From Beta vulgaris subsp. vulgaris (taxonomy: Eukaryota; Streptophyta; Magnoliopsida; Caryophyllales; Amaranthaceae), in contig NC_079208.1 in the NCBI RefSeq assembly GCF_026745355.1, forward strand, positions 23,501,062 to 23,565,061: DNA of 64,000 bases, written 5' to 3'. The notes beneath the pieces are model-generated. The model searched no databases. It was not told the DNA's origin and was given only the letters and a program-made list of their open reading frames with translations. This document shows, piece after piece, positions 32,728-45,494 of this stretch. Every line of letters starts with the position of its first letter. The stretch's first letter is position 1. The position numbers and the translations under genes were made by a program.

Positions 32728-33169
32728 TCACTTTTTTTTTGTTTTGCCTAGTATTGATGCATTTTGATGTGGTAAGAGTTGCACATAAGCTATTGGTTTA
32801 GGGTAGTGAAAGGTTTGAAGGATATTTGTGGAGCTTTAACATCGAAGGGATATGATGGTTTATGGATGATGGACGGAAGAGGGGGAACAACTCTTAATCC
32901 AAAATATGTCCATTTTTTTCATTTTGCTCTTTTTATTATTACTGTTAGTCAAGTTCGTTAGGTGATTTAAGTTTTATTATTGAATGAGAAGCATAAATAA
33001 AATGATGCAAGGCCAATGAAAATGAAAATGCTATTACTTTTTTAATTGAAAACAAATGAACAAGGCTTATTAGAAAAAAAAATCCTAAATGACATAGACT
33101 TGATAGGAAAGGAAATGAAGGAGCTAGGGGAGGGACTCTCTAACTCAACCTATAAAACTAGCAAAATGA
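32728..33169. other. Unassigned spacer
   Basis: A short frame (32779-32961) is open on the plus strand but shows no motif I recognise. The rest is AT-rich. Confidence 0.35.
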
Positions 33170-33397
33170 CTAAGCCCCTTGCACAGTTAATATGATGCCC
33201 AAGGAGTTGTTGTTATTGTTGACTTTTGCTATCGGCGAAATTGGGAGTCTGCCACTATCAACCATGTCTTGCAGAGTTTTCCTTAAGGCCCAACACACAG
33301 ATGTTGGGTGTCCATTCCCTTGGTGGTGCTTGCAGTAGGCATTAGGATTCCATTTACTAGATCTTTTCTCAATAGCAGGCTCACGTGCGAAGAGCAC
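33170..33397 (-). pseudogene. gag-like fragment of a Tat/Ogre-type gypsy element
   Basis: The frame (33397 to 33170) reads KWNPNAYCKHHQGNGHPTSV, then CWALRKTLQDMVDSGRLPI. The CxxH(x4)H(x4)C finger followed by an LRxxLQDMVDxG helix is the signature found after the gag domain of Tat/Ogre-like retrotransposons (YCxFHxxxGHxTxEC, LKxxIExLI). Only this piece is preserved. The frame ends with a stop at 33170. Flanking sequence gives no other pol motif. Confidence 0.6.
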
Positions 33398-33915
33398 GAT
33401 CCATCAGCATCAACATCACCGATAAGAACAGGAGCGACAATAGCCAAGGACAATAGCGTTGCACGCACAATAATATGAAGGGGAGGAAGGGACAGGGAGC
33501 GCGAGCAAACCGCAGACAACACACCTTCGCCAAGGGGAGAGAGAAGATGCGAGCTTTAAGGGGGTGGAGCCACCGTAACAACACTGGTAAGGGTGGCTGG
33601 CGAGCAGCAACACAAGGAACAAGAGAGAGCTGGAGTTTCACGGGAGAGAGAGTAAGATGACATTTGGGGGTTTTGGGGTTAGTTGAGGTAAGAATAATGA
33701 GGGAGGAGGTGAGATGGGGTTTTATTTCTAACAAATCAAACCGACCAAGGTGCATTCGTTTTACCTTATTGGACATGAACTTATCTGAATTACTAGTCCC
33801 ATCAGGTTAGAAACCTGATGTAGTAGGTAAAATTGCGAAAAAAAAATTCCTATCTTCTTCCTCCTCTTTCCGCCATCCTTCCTTCAGTTCTTCCTCCTCC
33901 TCCTTTTTCCCCTGC
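33398..33915. other. Leader-like CT-rich tract on the minus strand; target region of the gypsy insertion
   Basis: Overlapping short ORFs occur on both strands but none has recognisable motifs. The plus strand ends in TC-rich sequence up to CTGCCACCC at 33920, which continues beyond the gypsy element at 50137 (AACCCCTTCCCCTTCC). The two flanks therefore formed one pyrimidine-rich stretch before insertion. Confidence 0.45.
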
Positions 33916-33920
33916 CACCC

Positions 33921-35002
33921 TGTTGTAGACTTGGAGCAACACTCGAAGTATATAAGCTTAATTTCGATCAAAGACAAACACTAGAGAAACAGTGAACTTC
34001 TAACTAGGTGTTTGATGATAATGTAGCTAGCTTTAATATCATAATGATACACTTACACCACCTTAGTTAATTAAAGTTCTTAAGATCACAAATTTGTCTA
34101 GCTAGGACCAATCAAGCATAGGCAAATTACTCTAAGTTTCCAAATCGAAGAAACAAGAATAATTCAAGAAATGAGATTAAAGTCGGTTGTTTTTAGGCAT
34201 AAACTTGTGTGTTCTTCTCATTGATAATCATAAGTACTTATACAAGAGTTTATATCCTATTAAAATTGATGAAATTAAAATGCACTAAGTCCATTAAATG
34301 TCGAAGATGACTGAACATGGATGATAATGGTTGAAGCACTTCTCCATATTCGGTTGATCATGGATGTCATGGAAATGATGCTTTGAATCATGCACCCAAT
34401 GCACAAGCCAACTTCCCTTGCTTTGAGGAACTAACTTAGCTTGTGTGGCAGTGTACTAGCATACTTGGCCATGCTTTGCAACAACTAGATTAGTTAAGCG
34501 CACAAAGAAAGGAAGTAGTTCCTATAATTGTGGCGCGTCCTTTGATTGTGTCCACGATGCTTGCAACTACTTCAGCTTGAGCACTTCTCACGTCCATCCA
34601 CTCCTGACATGATCTAGTAGTGCTAGGACTCTTATAACTTAACTTAAAATTGCACGCACAAGAGACATGCTCACACTAGGACTCATAACAAACTAGAACT
34701 CTACTTAGAATCATAACAACTATGATACTTAGTGTTTTTAGGGAATTGAAGTACAATTCAAAACAAACTAATACAAGTATCAATTGACACAAACTCATAA
34801 GAAGTAAACTAACCTAAACAACAAAGGAAATAAAGGAAATACACCTGACACACTAAGTTATACTTGCACTAAACTAACAAAAGCATCGAACTTATTTGAT
34901 TGAACCATGGACATGGAATCGGACTCTAGCGTAGCCTCACCTACCATGGCAATAAGAGAATTGGCTTTGTTGATGTGCAATGATGGGGCTGTGTCACCAT
35001 CA
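33921..35002 (-). repeat. 3' LTR of the split gypsy element
   Basis: It starts TGTTGTAGACTTGG and ends CCATCA (sense TGATGGTGACACAGCC to CTACAACA). It aligns over its length with 49042-50131, with many small differences, suggesting an older insertion than the copia element inside it. The polypurine tract lies just to its right. Confidence 0.9.
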
Positions 35003-36055
35003 TCCTCCCTTGTTGAGAAGAGTTTGCCCTCAAACTTGGAATTGCACCAAAATCCTCTTGGAATGGACTAAAATCTAAGACATTAAAAGTTGCTGAAACT
35101 CGATAATCTCTCGGAAGCTTGATCTTATATGCATTAGGATTGATTTTTTCAAGCACCTTTAATGGTCCATATGACCTAGGACTCAACTTAGAATGCCTCT
35201 TGGAAGGGAAACGTTCCTTTCTCAAATGTATGCACACTAAATCTCCCGATGCAAATTGAACATCTCTTTTCTTCCTGTCCAAGCGTAGCTTTAGTTTTTC
35301 ATTGACTTTCATGATTCTAGCTCGAACAAGCTCATGTAACTTCTTGATCTCTCTTGCTCTTTCATCAGTTTCCATAGACAATCTCGAAGGGACTAAGACT
35401 AGTTACCTTGTGAGGGACACAATTGTAGGCAAATTCAGCATGAGGAAGCATCTCCTCCCATTGCCTTGGACCCTTGGTGGCTAGAGCTCTAAGCAAAGTG
35501 CCTAAAGTTCTATTAACAATTTCAGTTTGGCAGTCGGTTTGTGGATGACAAGAGGTGCTAAACTCTAGCTTTGTTCCCATTTTCTTCTACAAAGTGAGCC
35601 AAAAGTGACTGAAGAACTTGGAGTCTTGATCGCTAACCATGGATCATAGAACACCATGTAACTTAACCACTTCTTTGAGGTACAACAAGGCGGTTTGGAC
35701 AACATCATGAGTATTGTTGCTTGTAATAAAATGAGCCATCTTCGAGAAACGATCAACAACAACCATTATGGCATCCTTATGGTGTTGTGAGCGTGGCAAA
35801 CCAGTGATGAAATCAAGACTCACATCCTCCCATGGAGCTTGTGGTGTAGGAAAAGGCATGTGAAGGTCTTGAGGCAAAGAATTACCTTTAGCCCTTTAAC
35901 ACACATTACAACACTTGATCAAATACTCTACATCTCTTCTTAATCTCCGCCAATAAAAATAATCAGTTACCATGCTTGTTGTTTTATTAATTCCAAAGTG
36001 ACCAGCTAAGCCTTCTTCATGAAACTCCGTGATGAGAGACTCTCGTACACTATGT
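34941..36055 (-). pseudogene. Gypsy integrase, broken into about four pieces
   Basis: Right to left: a zinc-binding part (about 36050-35890) with EFHEEGLAGHFGINKTT and YLIKCCNVC; the core with DVSLDFITGLPRSQHHKDAI and MVVVDRFSKMAHFI (35820-35720); then [34 protein letters not shown] and [20 protein letters not shown] (35640-35380). A stop separates this from the C-terminal ORF (35381-34941), with LVCIHLRKERFPSKRHSKLS, PRSYGPLKVLEKINPNAYKI and YRVSATFNVLDFSPF. The last ORF runs into the LTR. In-frame stops occur near 35890, 35645 and 35583. Confidence 0.88.
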
Positions 36056-36620
36056 CTAGGAACACATAATTGATTGCTTTTGAATTAGAAAGCCATCGAA
36101 GAGATGATATTCTCCTTGTGCATGATTGTGACATTTTATGAATATTTCACCAAAATCCGGATCATCTTTGTAATTCTCCTTCGATATTTCAAGTCCAATG
36201 ACATGGCTCTTCAATGAATTAAATAATAAATACTTCCTTGACAAAGCATCTGCTCCGTTGTTCATTTTGCCAGATTTGTGCTAAATAACAAAGTGATAAG
36301 CTTGTAGGAATCCTACCCACTTAGCATGTCTTTCTTGCAACTTTTGTTGGCTTTGCAAATACTTCAAAGCCTCATGATCAGAATGTAGGATAAACTCCTT
36401 AGTAATGACATAGTGGCGCCAATGATCCAATGAACAAACCAAAGCATAAAACTCTTTGTCATAGGTTGAGTATTTGCGTTGAGCTTCATTGAGCTTCTCA
36501 CTAAAGTAGGCCAATGGACGACCCTTTTGAGATAGAATAGTACCTATTCCCACACTAGATGCATCACAATCCACTTCAAATACCTCTTCAAAGCAAGGTA
36601 GAGCTAGGATGTGGGCTGTG
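36056..36620 (-). pseudogene. Gypsy RNase H and linker
   Basis: 36574-36281 reads MDCDASSVGIGTILSQKGRP, LAYFSEKLNEAQRKYSTYDK, EFYALVCSLDHWRHYVITKE and FILHSDHEALKYLQSQQKL, the RNase H fold with conserved Asp/Glu positions. After one stop the linker NNGADALSRKYLLFNSL (36265-36056) leads to the integrase. RNase H would remove template RNA during reverse transcription. Confidence 0.9.
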
Positions 36621-36979
36621 GTTAATCTCCCTTCTACTTCATCGAAGGCTAACTGGGCTTGGGGGTTCCATTGGAAGTGTTTGAGCTTAGTGACTTAAGT
36701 TAGGGATGCCATGAGAGTGCTAAAATCTCTCACAAAACACTTATAGAATGAAGCTAGGCCATGGAAGCTTCGGATTTGTTGGATAGAGGTGGGGGTAGGC
36801 AATCTCTTATTGCTTGTACCTTCTTATCATCAACCTTGATTCTTTCATTAGAGACTAGGAATTCGAAAAAAAATCACTTGATTAGAGAAGAAGTGACATT
36901 TTTCTAGATTTCATAGAGCATCTCATTCTCCAAAACTTTAAACACTTGCTCTAAATTTGAAGCATGTTCTTCCTCATTC
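36621..36979 (-). pseudogene. Gypsy reverse transcriptase, thumb/connection part after the copia insertion
   Basis: Reading from the insertion point, EEEHASNLEQVFKVLENEML is followed by several stops and shifts ([20 protein letters not shown] can still be read). This is the region right after the catalytic motif. It joins 46681 once the copia element and one copy of TTACT are removed. Confidence 0.75.
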
Positions 36980-36984
36980 TTACT

Positions 36985-38160
36985 TGTTGTTTCATTATTT
37001 TGATAATGACAAATAATTAAACTTTATTTGATTTTGGTTTCTTTTTATTGGTATGTTTCTAGTTTATTTTGTTAGATTTAATTTCGTGTGTTTTATCTTA
37101 GTTTATAGTGTAGATTTATTTTTTCAGTTTTCATTAGTTTATTTATTCTAGACTTCACAAATAATATGTTAAATAACTTATTAAGAATTGATTAGGAGTT
37201 TAATCAAGATTAAGTTGTTAACCTTTATTTATGACAAAACCGTTAATATTATGGAGGTAAAAAATTATGATATATTATGATTCCATAATATTGTGATTAG
37301 TTAGTTGTGTGCAGCCTTTTGATTTTTATATAAACAAGGAGCCGCTAAAATCTAACCTAAACAATCGCCCAAAATAGATGAGTTGAAGTAGTTCCTACAA
37401 ATTAGGAACCACAACAACCAACCTATTAACAAGGCGTGGGATCATGGAGTTGCGCGTGTTAGTGGCTGAGTTTGTGGACCTTAACTAACCAACTGCAACG
37501 GTCATGTAAACGGACATATTAATGGGAGAAGTGGCTGAATTAAGCTACGTGTGATGATGGAGAAGTTTATGGAGAAGTTCATGGAGAAGATCGTGGAGAA
37601 GAACTCGAGAAGATAGGTCTCTACAAATAGCTGTTTGTAATGATCTTTTTATGTATGCTTTCAGAATTTTCAATGTAATATTTCTAGTGAAAGTATATTC
37701 GGTTTTCTTCTTCTTAACTTAGTGTATTATAGATTGGGTTGAGTGAATCTAATCTGTAATCATTTTGAGAGAAAAAGAGAAAGAGAAAGAGAAAAGAGAA
37801 AGAGAAAAGACTTCGAGTGAAGTCAAGAGAGAAAGTCAACTGTTCAGGGGGAACAAGCTGACTGGGAACCAGTTCCTAGTGGAACAGAGTAGGTCGAGTT
37901 TAGGTTGTACAAAAGAGAGTCTTTTGGCCTAAAGTTATTAAAGAGAATTGAGTCAAAATCCCTCGTGGTCAAGGTTTTTCTTCCTATTGGGCCTAGGAAG
38001 TTTTCCTTGTAAAAATCTCGTGTTCCTAGTTCTTTCTTATTCATGCAATTATTTCTTTCTTATTCAATCATTCTTTTATTTCCGCAAAAAGTTTGAAAAT
38101 CTCTCCAACTACAATTCACCCCCCCCTTGTAGTTGTTTAAGTGTTCGTCCAAGACTAACA
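36985..38160 (+). repeat. 5' LTR of the copia element
   Basis: 1176 bp, with a TATA-like TACAAATAG (37622-37630), a GA-rich AGAGAAAGAGAAA tract (37771-37808) and TCCTAGTGGAAC near 37875. The end CTACAATTCACCCCCCC, TTGTAGTTG and ACTAACA leads into the primer site two bases later. Confidence 0.95.
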
Positions 38161-38162
38161 AT

Positions 38163-38175
38163 TGGTATCAGAGCC
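38163..38175 (+). other. Primer-binding site, initiator tRNA-Met type
   Basis: TGGTATCAGAGCC matches the complement of the initiator tRNA-Met 3' end at all 13 positions, two bases after the LTR. This is the canonical copia primer. Confidence 0.95.
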
Positions 38176-38222
38176 TAGTTCCTCCAAAATCAGTTAACAC
38201 TGAGGAGCTAGTTCCTGGAAAG

Positions 38223-39994
38223 ATGAACACATCAGGAAAATTGGAAGAAGGTTACTCAACTCAGCGTCCACCATGTTTAATGGCAAGTATTATCCATACT
38301 GGAAGAATCGTATGGAAATTTTTATTAAGGCCGAAAATTATCAAGTTTGGAGAGTAATAGAGATTGGTGACTTCGAAGTCACAGAGAAAAATGAAAAAGG
38401 TGAAGAACATCCCCAACCTCTCTCCAAATATGATAAAGATGACTTCGACAAGATGGAGATGATAACATTGGCCAAAAAGATTCTCCACTGTGGCTTGGTC
38501 CCATGAACACAATCGAATCATGGGATGCAAATCAGCCAAGCAAATGTGGGAACTTCTTCAAGTTACTCACGAAGGAACAAACGAAGTCAGAGATCAAAGA
38601 TTGACATGCTCATGCACAAATATGAGCTATTTCAAATGAAGCCTAAGGAGTCTGTTCAAGAGATGCTCACAAGGTTCTCCAACATATAATGAACTTGAAT
38701 CTCTAGGAAAGATCATCACTCCGAGGAACAAGTACGAAAAGTTCTACGAAGTCTTCCTCATGATGAAAAATGGTTGGCAAAGGTACTGCCCTGCTTGAAA
38801 CAAAAGATTTCACCACATTCAATATCGAGCAACTTTCCGGTTCCTTGTTGACTCATGAAATCCATCTAGGAACTCATGAAGTTGACTCTAGTAGGCCTAA
38901 GGCTTTGGCTCTCAAGTCCGATGATCTGGAGGATTCAGAAACTGATGATGAAGAAGCACTGATCGTGAAAAGATTCAAAAAGTTCTTCAACAAGAATTAC
39001 AAAGGAAAGAACTTGAAAAAGCCTAGGACGCTAAGCTGTCACAAGTGTGGAAGTCCGGATCACTTCATAAAGGAATGCCCTCTCTGGGAAAATAATAAGA
39101 GCAAAGGAAAATACAAGGAGAAGGGAAAGGAACAACAAAAACCTTTCTCAAAAGTTGATATGAGAAGGGCCATGGTTGCTGCCTGGGGAGAATCGGATTC
39201 AGACGAGGAGCAGGAACAACCAGAAGAGGAGACAGTCAATGTCTCATGGCAAAAACAGACGAGGAAGAAGATTGCCAAACAACAAGGTACGCATAAATGT
39301 TATTGAAGAGAGTTAAAAGAACTTTCAAAGAATCAATTAATAAAACTACTTTTGGAAACTTTGGATGACTAAAGGCCATTTGTGTTAGAGAAGAAAATTT
39401 AGAAAAAGCCTTAGAAGTCACCAAAGGACATTCAAATTGGTTTAAAACATGAATGCAAACATTGAGGAAAGATTCTTTGAAGTCTTTGATGAAAACCGAC
39501 GTATTCGAGAAGCTTTTGAAAATGCTAAAAATGAAAATTATTTCTTGAATATGGAAATGGCTGAATTGAAACTATTCGTTCCTGAAGGAACCAGTTCCTC
39601 TATAAATACCAGATCCGAGTTCGAAAAGTTAAAATTCGAACATGAAAAGGTTTAAGTAAAATCTGGTACTTAAAGAGAAAATGGAATCTTCAAGAACGAA
39701 CTCTCCTGATCCAGTAGTGTGATACAAAAATATAAAAATGAAGGAAGAAGTGGGTTAGGTTTCAATCACAAGAAGAAAAACAAAATGAAAAAATATGTTG
39801 ATCTTCCAAGCAGCCGAATATGCTCTTACTGTGGGAACAGTGGACACTTAGTGTCTGACTGTTCCTCCAGAGAAGAACATATTGAAGAAACCCACTTATT
39901 AACAAGTTGGAAAGTTAAGAGAAATACTAGCCCACAGAGGAACCCAAGTCAAACTGGGTTCCTACCACTGACTGATTGCTTTGATACAGGCTAA
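38223..39994 (+). pseudogene. Copia gag, two zinc knuckles, frameshifted
   Basis: The start MNTSGKLEEGYSTQRPP is followed by a one-base shift to MFNGKYYPYWKNRMEIFIKA (38273), a UBN2/DUF4219-type gag core, and DDFDKMEMITLAKKILHCGL. More shifts follow. Then an acidic/basic part (38770-39306) carries knuckle CHKCGSPDHFIKECP (about 39038-39082) and EESDSDEEQEQ-like acidic runs. A coiled segment (39449-39655) precedes a second knuckle CSYCGNSGHLVSDC (39821-39862). Two spaced CCHC knuckles are usual for SIRE-type gag. Confidence 0.88.
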
Positions 39995-40380
39995 AGTGAG
40001 GGGGAACAACCTGTGGTACCTCGATAGCGGTTGTTCTAAACACATGACAGGAGATAATTTCTCTCGCTTTCAGCCTATGATGGAGGAACTGTGACCTTCG
40101 GAGACAATCTTACCGGTAACATATGTAGCAATAGGGAAGGTAGGAAAGTCTAAGTCACATTCCATAGATAATGTATTTTTGGTCGAGGGTTTAAAACATA
40201 TCTGCTTAGTATTTCTCAATTTTGCGACAAAGGGAACAGTGATAATTTATTGATGGTAGTAAGTAATGCAGGAACAGGTACCAAAATTCTGAAGGAACAA
40301 GGAAAGGAACACTATGTTGTTGATCTCAACCTTGTTCCTAGGAACAATCTAACTGTTTAAGTGCCGTCGAAATGAACCAC
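39995..40380 (+). pseudogene. Copia protease
   Basis: NNLWYLDSGCSKHMTGDNFS (about 40004-40063) holds the DSG active site in the copia form (WYLDSGCSxHMTG). The following part (FGDN, IGKVGKSKS, VFLVEGLKH) is spread over frames. It would cleave the gag-pol polyprotein. Confidence 0.85.
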
Positions 40381-41220
40381 TTCTTTGGCATAAAAGATGT
40401 GGTCACGCAAGTATGGCATTCTCCAGAAGCTAAGTGGTAAGGACTTGGTGGTTGGATTACCAACATCAAAGTCTCAAACCATGAAGTTTGTGGACCATGT
40501 GCAAAAGGTAAACAAGTTAGATCCTCGTTCAAATCAAAGAAAATGGTAAGACACAAAGTCCCTTGAATTGATTCATATGGACTTTTGTGGCCCTGTTCGA
40601 ATCCAAAGTCGATCTGGTAAAGAGAATATGTGTTTTAAGTTTGATGATTTTTCGAAAGATGAAGACATTTGATGAATTTGTTAACTTTGCAAAAGAACTC
40701 AAAGAATAAGTGGTTTTAAAATTAAGCACTTGCGTTCTGATCATGGTAAGGAGTTTGAAAACTCCAAATTTGATGAGTTTTGCAGAAAGAAGGTCTTGAT
40801 CACAACTTCTCAGCTCCTAGAACTCCACAACAAAATGGCTGGTAGAAGGAAGAATCGCACTTTGGAGGACATGGCAAGAACAATGATCTACAAGCAATCT
40901 TCCGAAGAATTTCTGGGCTGAAGCAGTGAATACGGCATGCTACATAATCAATAGCATGCTAAGACCTATTGTCTTGAAGACCCCTTATGAGCTACTCAAA
41001 GGAAGAAAACCCAATATCTCTACTTTAGAATCTTTGGTTAAATGCTTTGTACATAACAATGGTAAAGACAATTTAGGAAAGTTTGATGCTAGAAGGATGA
41101 GGCTGTTTTTATTGGATATGCTTTAGTAAGTAACATATAGAGTTTACAACAAACGAACAATGTGTGTTGAGGAAAGTGTCCATGTTATTTTGATGAAACT
41201 AACTCTCTGCAGGAACAAGT
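40381..41220 (+). pseudogene. Copia integrase, heavily broken
   Basis: The GAG-pre-integrase part reads LWHKRCGHASMAF (40385). The core begins LELIHMDFCGPVRIQSRSGK (about 40564), with LRSDHGKEFENSKFDEFCRK (40729) and LLELHNKMAGRRKNRTLEDM, RTMIYK (40820-40900), followed by MNTACYIINSMLRPIVLKTP and YELLKGRKPNISTLE (40926-41030). The HGxEF and PQQNGxxERKNRTL-type boxes identify a Ty1/copia integrase. At least four frame breaks occur. Confidence 0.85.
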
Positions 41221-41445
41221 CATGAAAATGACTTTGAAATAGGACTGACTCGTATTGAGGAGTCAGTAAACATTGATGAGGAACTAACACCTGCAGGAAC
41301 CGACAAAAAGCATATTTCTGAAGAAGAGATAGTTGTTCCTGATCCTGTTATACAGGAGGAACAGGCACAGAAATTCATCCAGTAACGAGACGAATGAAGC
41401 TCCTCAAGCTGGAGGAGCAGAGACAAGAAGATTTGAACCAAGACC

Positions 41446-43078
41446 ATGGAAACACTTAAATCCCATCCATTGGATTTAATAGTAAGTGATATTGAAAAGG
41501 GAACTCAAACGAGATCCCAACTGAAAAAATTTTGTGCTTTCCATGCCTTTTTGTCTATGACAGAACCACGAGATCACAATGATGCCCTACTGGAGTCTGA
41601 CTGGATAAACGCCATGCAAGAGGAACTGAATGAGTTCCAGAGGAACAAGGTCTGGCATCTTGAGACCAAGCCTAAAAACCAAAAGGTGATTGGCTAAAAT
41701 GGGTCTTCAGGAACAAGCTGACGAACATGGAACAGTCATAAGAAACAAAGCCAGACTCGTAGCCAAAGGGTATAATACAACAAGAAGGTATTGACTTTGA
41801 TGAAACCTTTGCTCCTGTAGCTAGAATAGAAGCAATAAGAATTTTGATTGCCTTTGCGGCATTCATGGGTTTTAGGTTGTACCAAATGGACGTCAAATGT
41901 GCCTTTTTAAATGGATATTTGATTGAAGACGTCTATGTGGAACAACCTCCTGGTTTTGAAAACCCGGATCTTCCTAATCATGTCTATAAGCTAGATAAAG
42001 CTCTTTATGGGCTTAAGCAAGCTCCTAGATCATGGTATGAAAGACTTTCAAAATTCTTACTTTCTAATGATTTTATACGAGGAAAGGTTGATAGGACCCT
42101 GTTTCTTCGATCCAAAGGAACAGACATCCTAGTGGTTCAGATTTATGTGGATGATATAATTTTTGGTGCAACTAACGAATCTCTTTGTAAAGAATTTGCT
42201 GAGTTAATGCGTAGTGAATTTGAAATGAGCATGATGGGAGAAAACTTCTTTCTCGGTTTGCAAATCAAGCAAACTGAAAAAGGAACAATGATCCATCAAC
42301 AAAAATACGTAAAAGTTATTGAAAAAAGGACTGGATCAAGCAAAAACAAACCATACTCCTATAGGAACAGGTACAAGGTTAGATGAGGACCAAAGTGGTA
42401 AGTCCGTAGATCAGAAACTCTATAGAGGTATGATTGGTTCCTTACTTTATCTAACTGCTAGTAGGCCTGATTATCTCTTTAGTGTTGGTTTATGTGCTAG
42501 ATTCCAATCAAATCCTAAGGAATCTCATTTGACAGCTGTCAAAAGGATTCTTAGATATTTGAAAGGAAGTGATGATCTTTGTTTTTCTATCCTCGAAGTG
42601 ACATCTTTGATCTAGTAAGCTATTCCGATGCTGACTATGCTGGAGACTTGGTGAATCGAAAAAGCACCTCGGGTATTATCCAGTTCCTAGGATCAAGCTT
42701 GGTTTCTTGGAGCTCAAAGAAACAGAACACGTTGCTCTTTCCACAACCGAAGCTGAATACGTGGCAGCTGCTGCTTGCTGCCTCAGGTATTAGGATCAAG
42801 CAAGGTACGTGACTTTGGCATAAAATTTAAGTGTGTTCCTATATCTCTGTGATAATACTACGTGCATTTGCATTTCCAAGGATCCAGTTCATCACTCTAG
42901 AGTCAAGCATATTCACATTTGACATCTATCATTTCCTAAAATACAATGTAGAGAGGGATTAGTCAAAGTTGATTTTTGTCCAACTGAAAATCAAATAGCT
43001 GACATATTGACTAAACCTCTATCTAGGGACAGGTTTGAAAAGATACGCTTGGAACTAGGAATGATAAAAATTGTTTAA
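41446..43078 (+). pseudogene. Copia reverse transcriptase and RNase H
   Basis: The RT starts ALLESDWINAMQEELNEFQR (41588) and, after shifts near 41697-41844, continues with [54 protein letters not shown] and [20 protein letters not shown] (YVDD at 42144-42155). After a shift at about 42350 come DQKLYRGMIGSLLYLTASRP, FSVGLCARFQSNPKESHLTA and VKRILRYLKGS. RNase H reads SYSDADYAGDLVNRKSTSGI and SWSSKKQNT, then a frame change, ending TENQIADILTKPLSRDRFEK and the stop at 43078. The open stretch 41844-42386 is the longest intact frame in the element. Confidence 0.92.
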
Positions 43079-43619
43079 ATGTACACATGATGTTGATTCC
43101 CCCAAATTGTTTCTTACTAAGTATGTCCTGCAACTTCATGAATTAAAATTCATACACCTAGGGTCAAGTATAAGGACTCACATATGTCTTTGAATATTAC
43201 CCTTAGTGTCTCTTGCACATATTTGGTACGTATGTAGTTTGTACATTATGGACACAAAATTTTATCATATGCAAGAGTAATTTTTTGATTTTCTATTTTT
43301 TCCTAATTTTCCTCCAAATTTCCTGTTTCTTTTCTTTTCACACCTTTCCGTCCAAAAATTAAAATACTTAATATGAATTATAGCCACTATTACGCGTTCA
43401 ATTAATCTAAGTTAAATGAAGAAACTTCATTTTAAGCCTTCCAAAACCCATAAACGTTTCATTAAACCTAACTCTCCACTTCTCTTTCACACGGAATCTA
43501 TGATTACTTTATAACCCAACCATCACATCACTGACCCCTCATAATTTCCCTCTCACATCAACTCATCTCTCTCTCTCTCTCTCTCGCTCATCTTCCACCT
43601 CCTCCAAAACACTTTCACC

Positions 43620-44985
43620 ATGTCTTCCAAAACCCAGAATACCGGTGATCACGAAAATTTCCCCAGAGAGAAAACACCATCCCTATGATGAAATAGTGCT
43701 CAAGAATCATCCAAGAATGAAGCAGATTCTACGTGGTCAAAATCGGAATCCTCTGCTCCGTTTCTCTCTCTCCGAAAAAGAAGATGTGAAATGAAGGTTG
43801 AAAGCGAACAAGAAAAGAGATTTCAGTACCTACAAAGCAGGTAAGAAAACAAAATCTCACAATTTCTTGTGGGTTTTGTATATGATTTGCATGGTGCAAA
43901 AAGTCCGAGTGGACTGAATTGATGAACATCTTAAAATTTCAGAAATAGTTGAAAATTGCTAGTTTGGATGAGGGTCTTTATGAAAAAGAAATGAAAGAGT
44001 TTTGTTCGGGGTTTACTATAACTGAGGGTGTTTGTGTGTCGGTAGTTAATAGCTCTGTGGTCACTATAACTGAGAAGCAACTAGGGGAATGGTTTGATGT
44101 CCCAATTGAGGGTTACAAATATATTAAGGGTAGGGCAAGCTGAACATAAATGGAGTTTCAAATGCTAAATTCTTGCTTTCTTTAACGCAATTCTAATGCA
44201 TTATCTTTAGATCAAAAAGAATTGTCTCCATTTCATAAATTGTTGTTCCAGTTTGTTTGGCGTTTCATTCTACCCTGTTCCTCAAAAAGAACCCAGGCAA
44301 GTCTAATGGATCTTTCCATTATGTACTGCCTTGCTAAAAACATCAAAATCAACCTTCCCTCCTTGATTATTTCACATCTCTCTCACTGCATTACCCATAA
44401 CACCAAAGTGGGTTATGGAAATCTTCTCTCCTCTGTTTTCAAACCATGCAAAGTTAAACTGCCTGCCAGTCCCTCCTTTTCTCTTGAGCCATAAAATTAT
44501 CTTACAAAGGAAACTCTGATGAGGCTTAGTTTGAGGTTGGTAAATGGGAAGATAGACTTTGAGAGAGAAGAAACGCCAGTAAAGGTTGAGGTGGGTAGTA
44601 AAAGGAAGTTGGATGAAGAGGGGGTTCCAAGTGGGTCTGTGAGGAAGAGTCAAAGGTTGGCTGGGTCCAAGTCCTGAAGGAGCAGGATCAAGGTGAAATA
44701 GTGTTTATTCACCTAGACTTTGATCCATTTCCTTCTACTGCTGTGGATTTTCCGTTGCTGTCTACTACTGGGCTCAATAAGTTACTCCGGGAAATTCAGG
44801 ACTCCTTGACCTTCTGCACACCAGGATCAATGCCATTGAAGCCACTGTCTCAGTTCTGGACTCTCAGCAGCAACAACAACTGATTGCCATCAAGAATGCT
44901 GATACGGGGATCAGGAACAAGGTGGATGGTGTGCTCTCCAAGATTGATTGTGGTCTCTCTCTCTTCAAACGCTCCAAACCCTAAC
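43620..44985 (+). pseudogene. Third ORF (env-like / plant transposon protein) of the copia element
   Basis: After a CT-rich leader with (CT)n at 43566-43585, an ATG at 43620 starts MSSKTQNTGDHENFPREKTP, followed by stops. Later frames read SLDEGLYEKEMKEFCSGFTI and TEKQLGEWFDVPIEGYKYI (43960-44130), then LMDLSIMYCLAKNIKINLPS and LIISHLSHCI (44308-44400), which resemble the putative plant transposon protein domain seen in the extra ORF of SIRE/Maximus elements. A basic stretch (VGSKRKLDEEGVPSGS, about 44590) and a coiled tail follow. The role is unproven in the family; the env label is historical. It is too broken to make a product. Confidence 0.65.
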
Positions 44986-45479
44986 TTCTCTTAACTTTGG
45001 AACAATTGAACAAGTTTTTTTTTTTGTGGTTGTAATTATTAAACAATCTCTTTTGGATTTCTCTTTTGGTCCTTCTGAGACACATGAAGTACTTTTAATT
45101 TCTCTTTAATTTCTTCACTTTCTTCTGCTTTCCTCAGCATATTGCGTAATATCTGTTGTCTATGAAGTTGCTTTCTGCATGCTTATTTTGTTGTGTGTTT
45201 GGATGGCTAATATTATGAGATCTATGTTTAGCAACTTGCTTGATGCCTAGACTGTTGACTCTCTAGTGCTGCAGGTACATTCTTGGTTTTGATAATGACA
45301 AAGGGGAAGAGATATCGTGTCAATTTTTTTTTATCCTAGTTCCTATGCATGTTTTTCTCCTCCCTGTTCCCAGTCTAGTTTGTGTATTTTTTTTTGTTGT
45401 TTTATGAGTTATAGTCTTAGTCTCTAGTTTTTTATAAAATATAAAAATAATTTTTTTTTCTTAATTATTTGTCATAATT

Positions 45480-45490
45480 AAAAAGGGGGA
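45480..45490 (+). other. Polypurine tract of the copia element
   Basis: AAAAAGGGGGA lies four bases before the 3' LTR. It is the expected primer for plus-strand DNA synthesis. Confidence 0.9.
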
Positions 45491-45494
45491 ATAT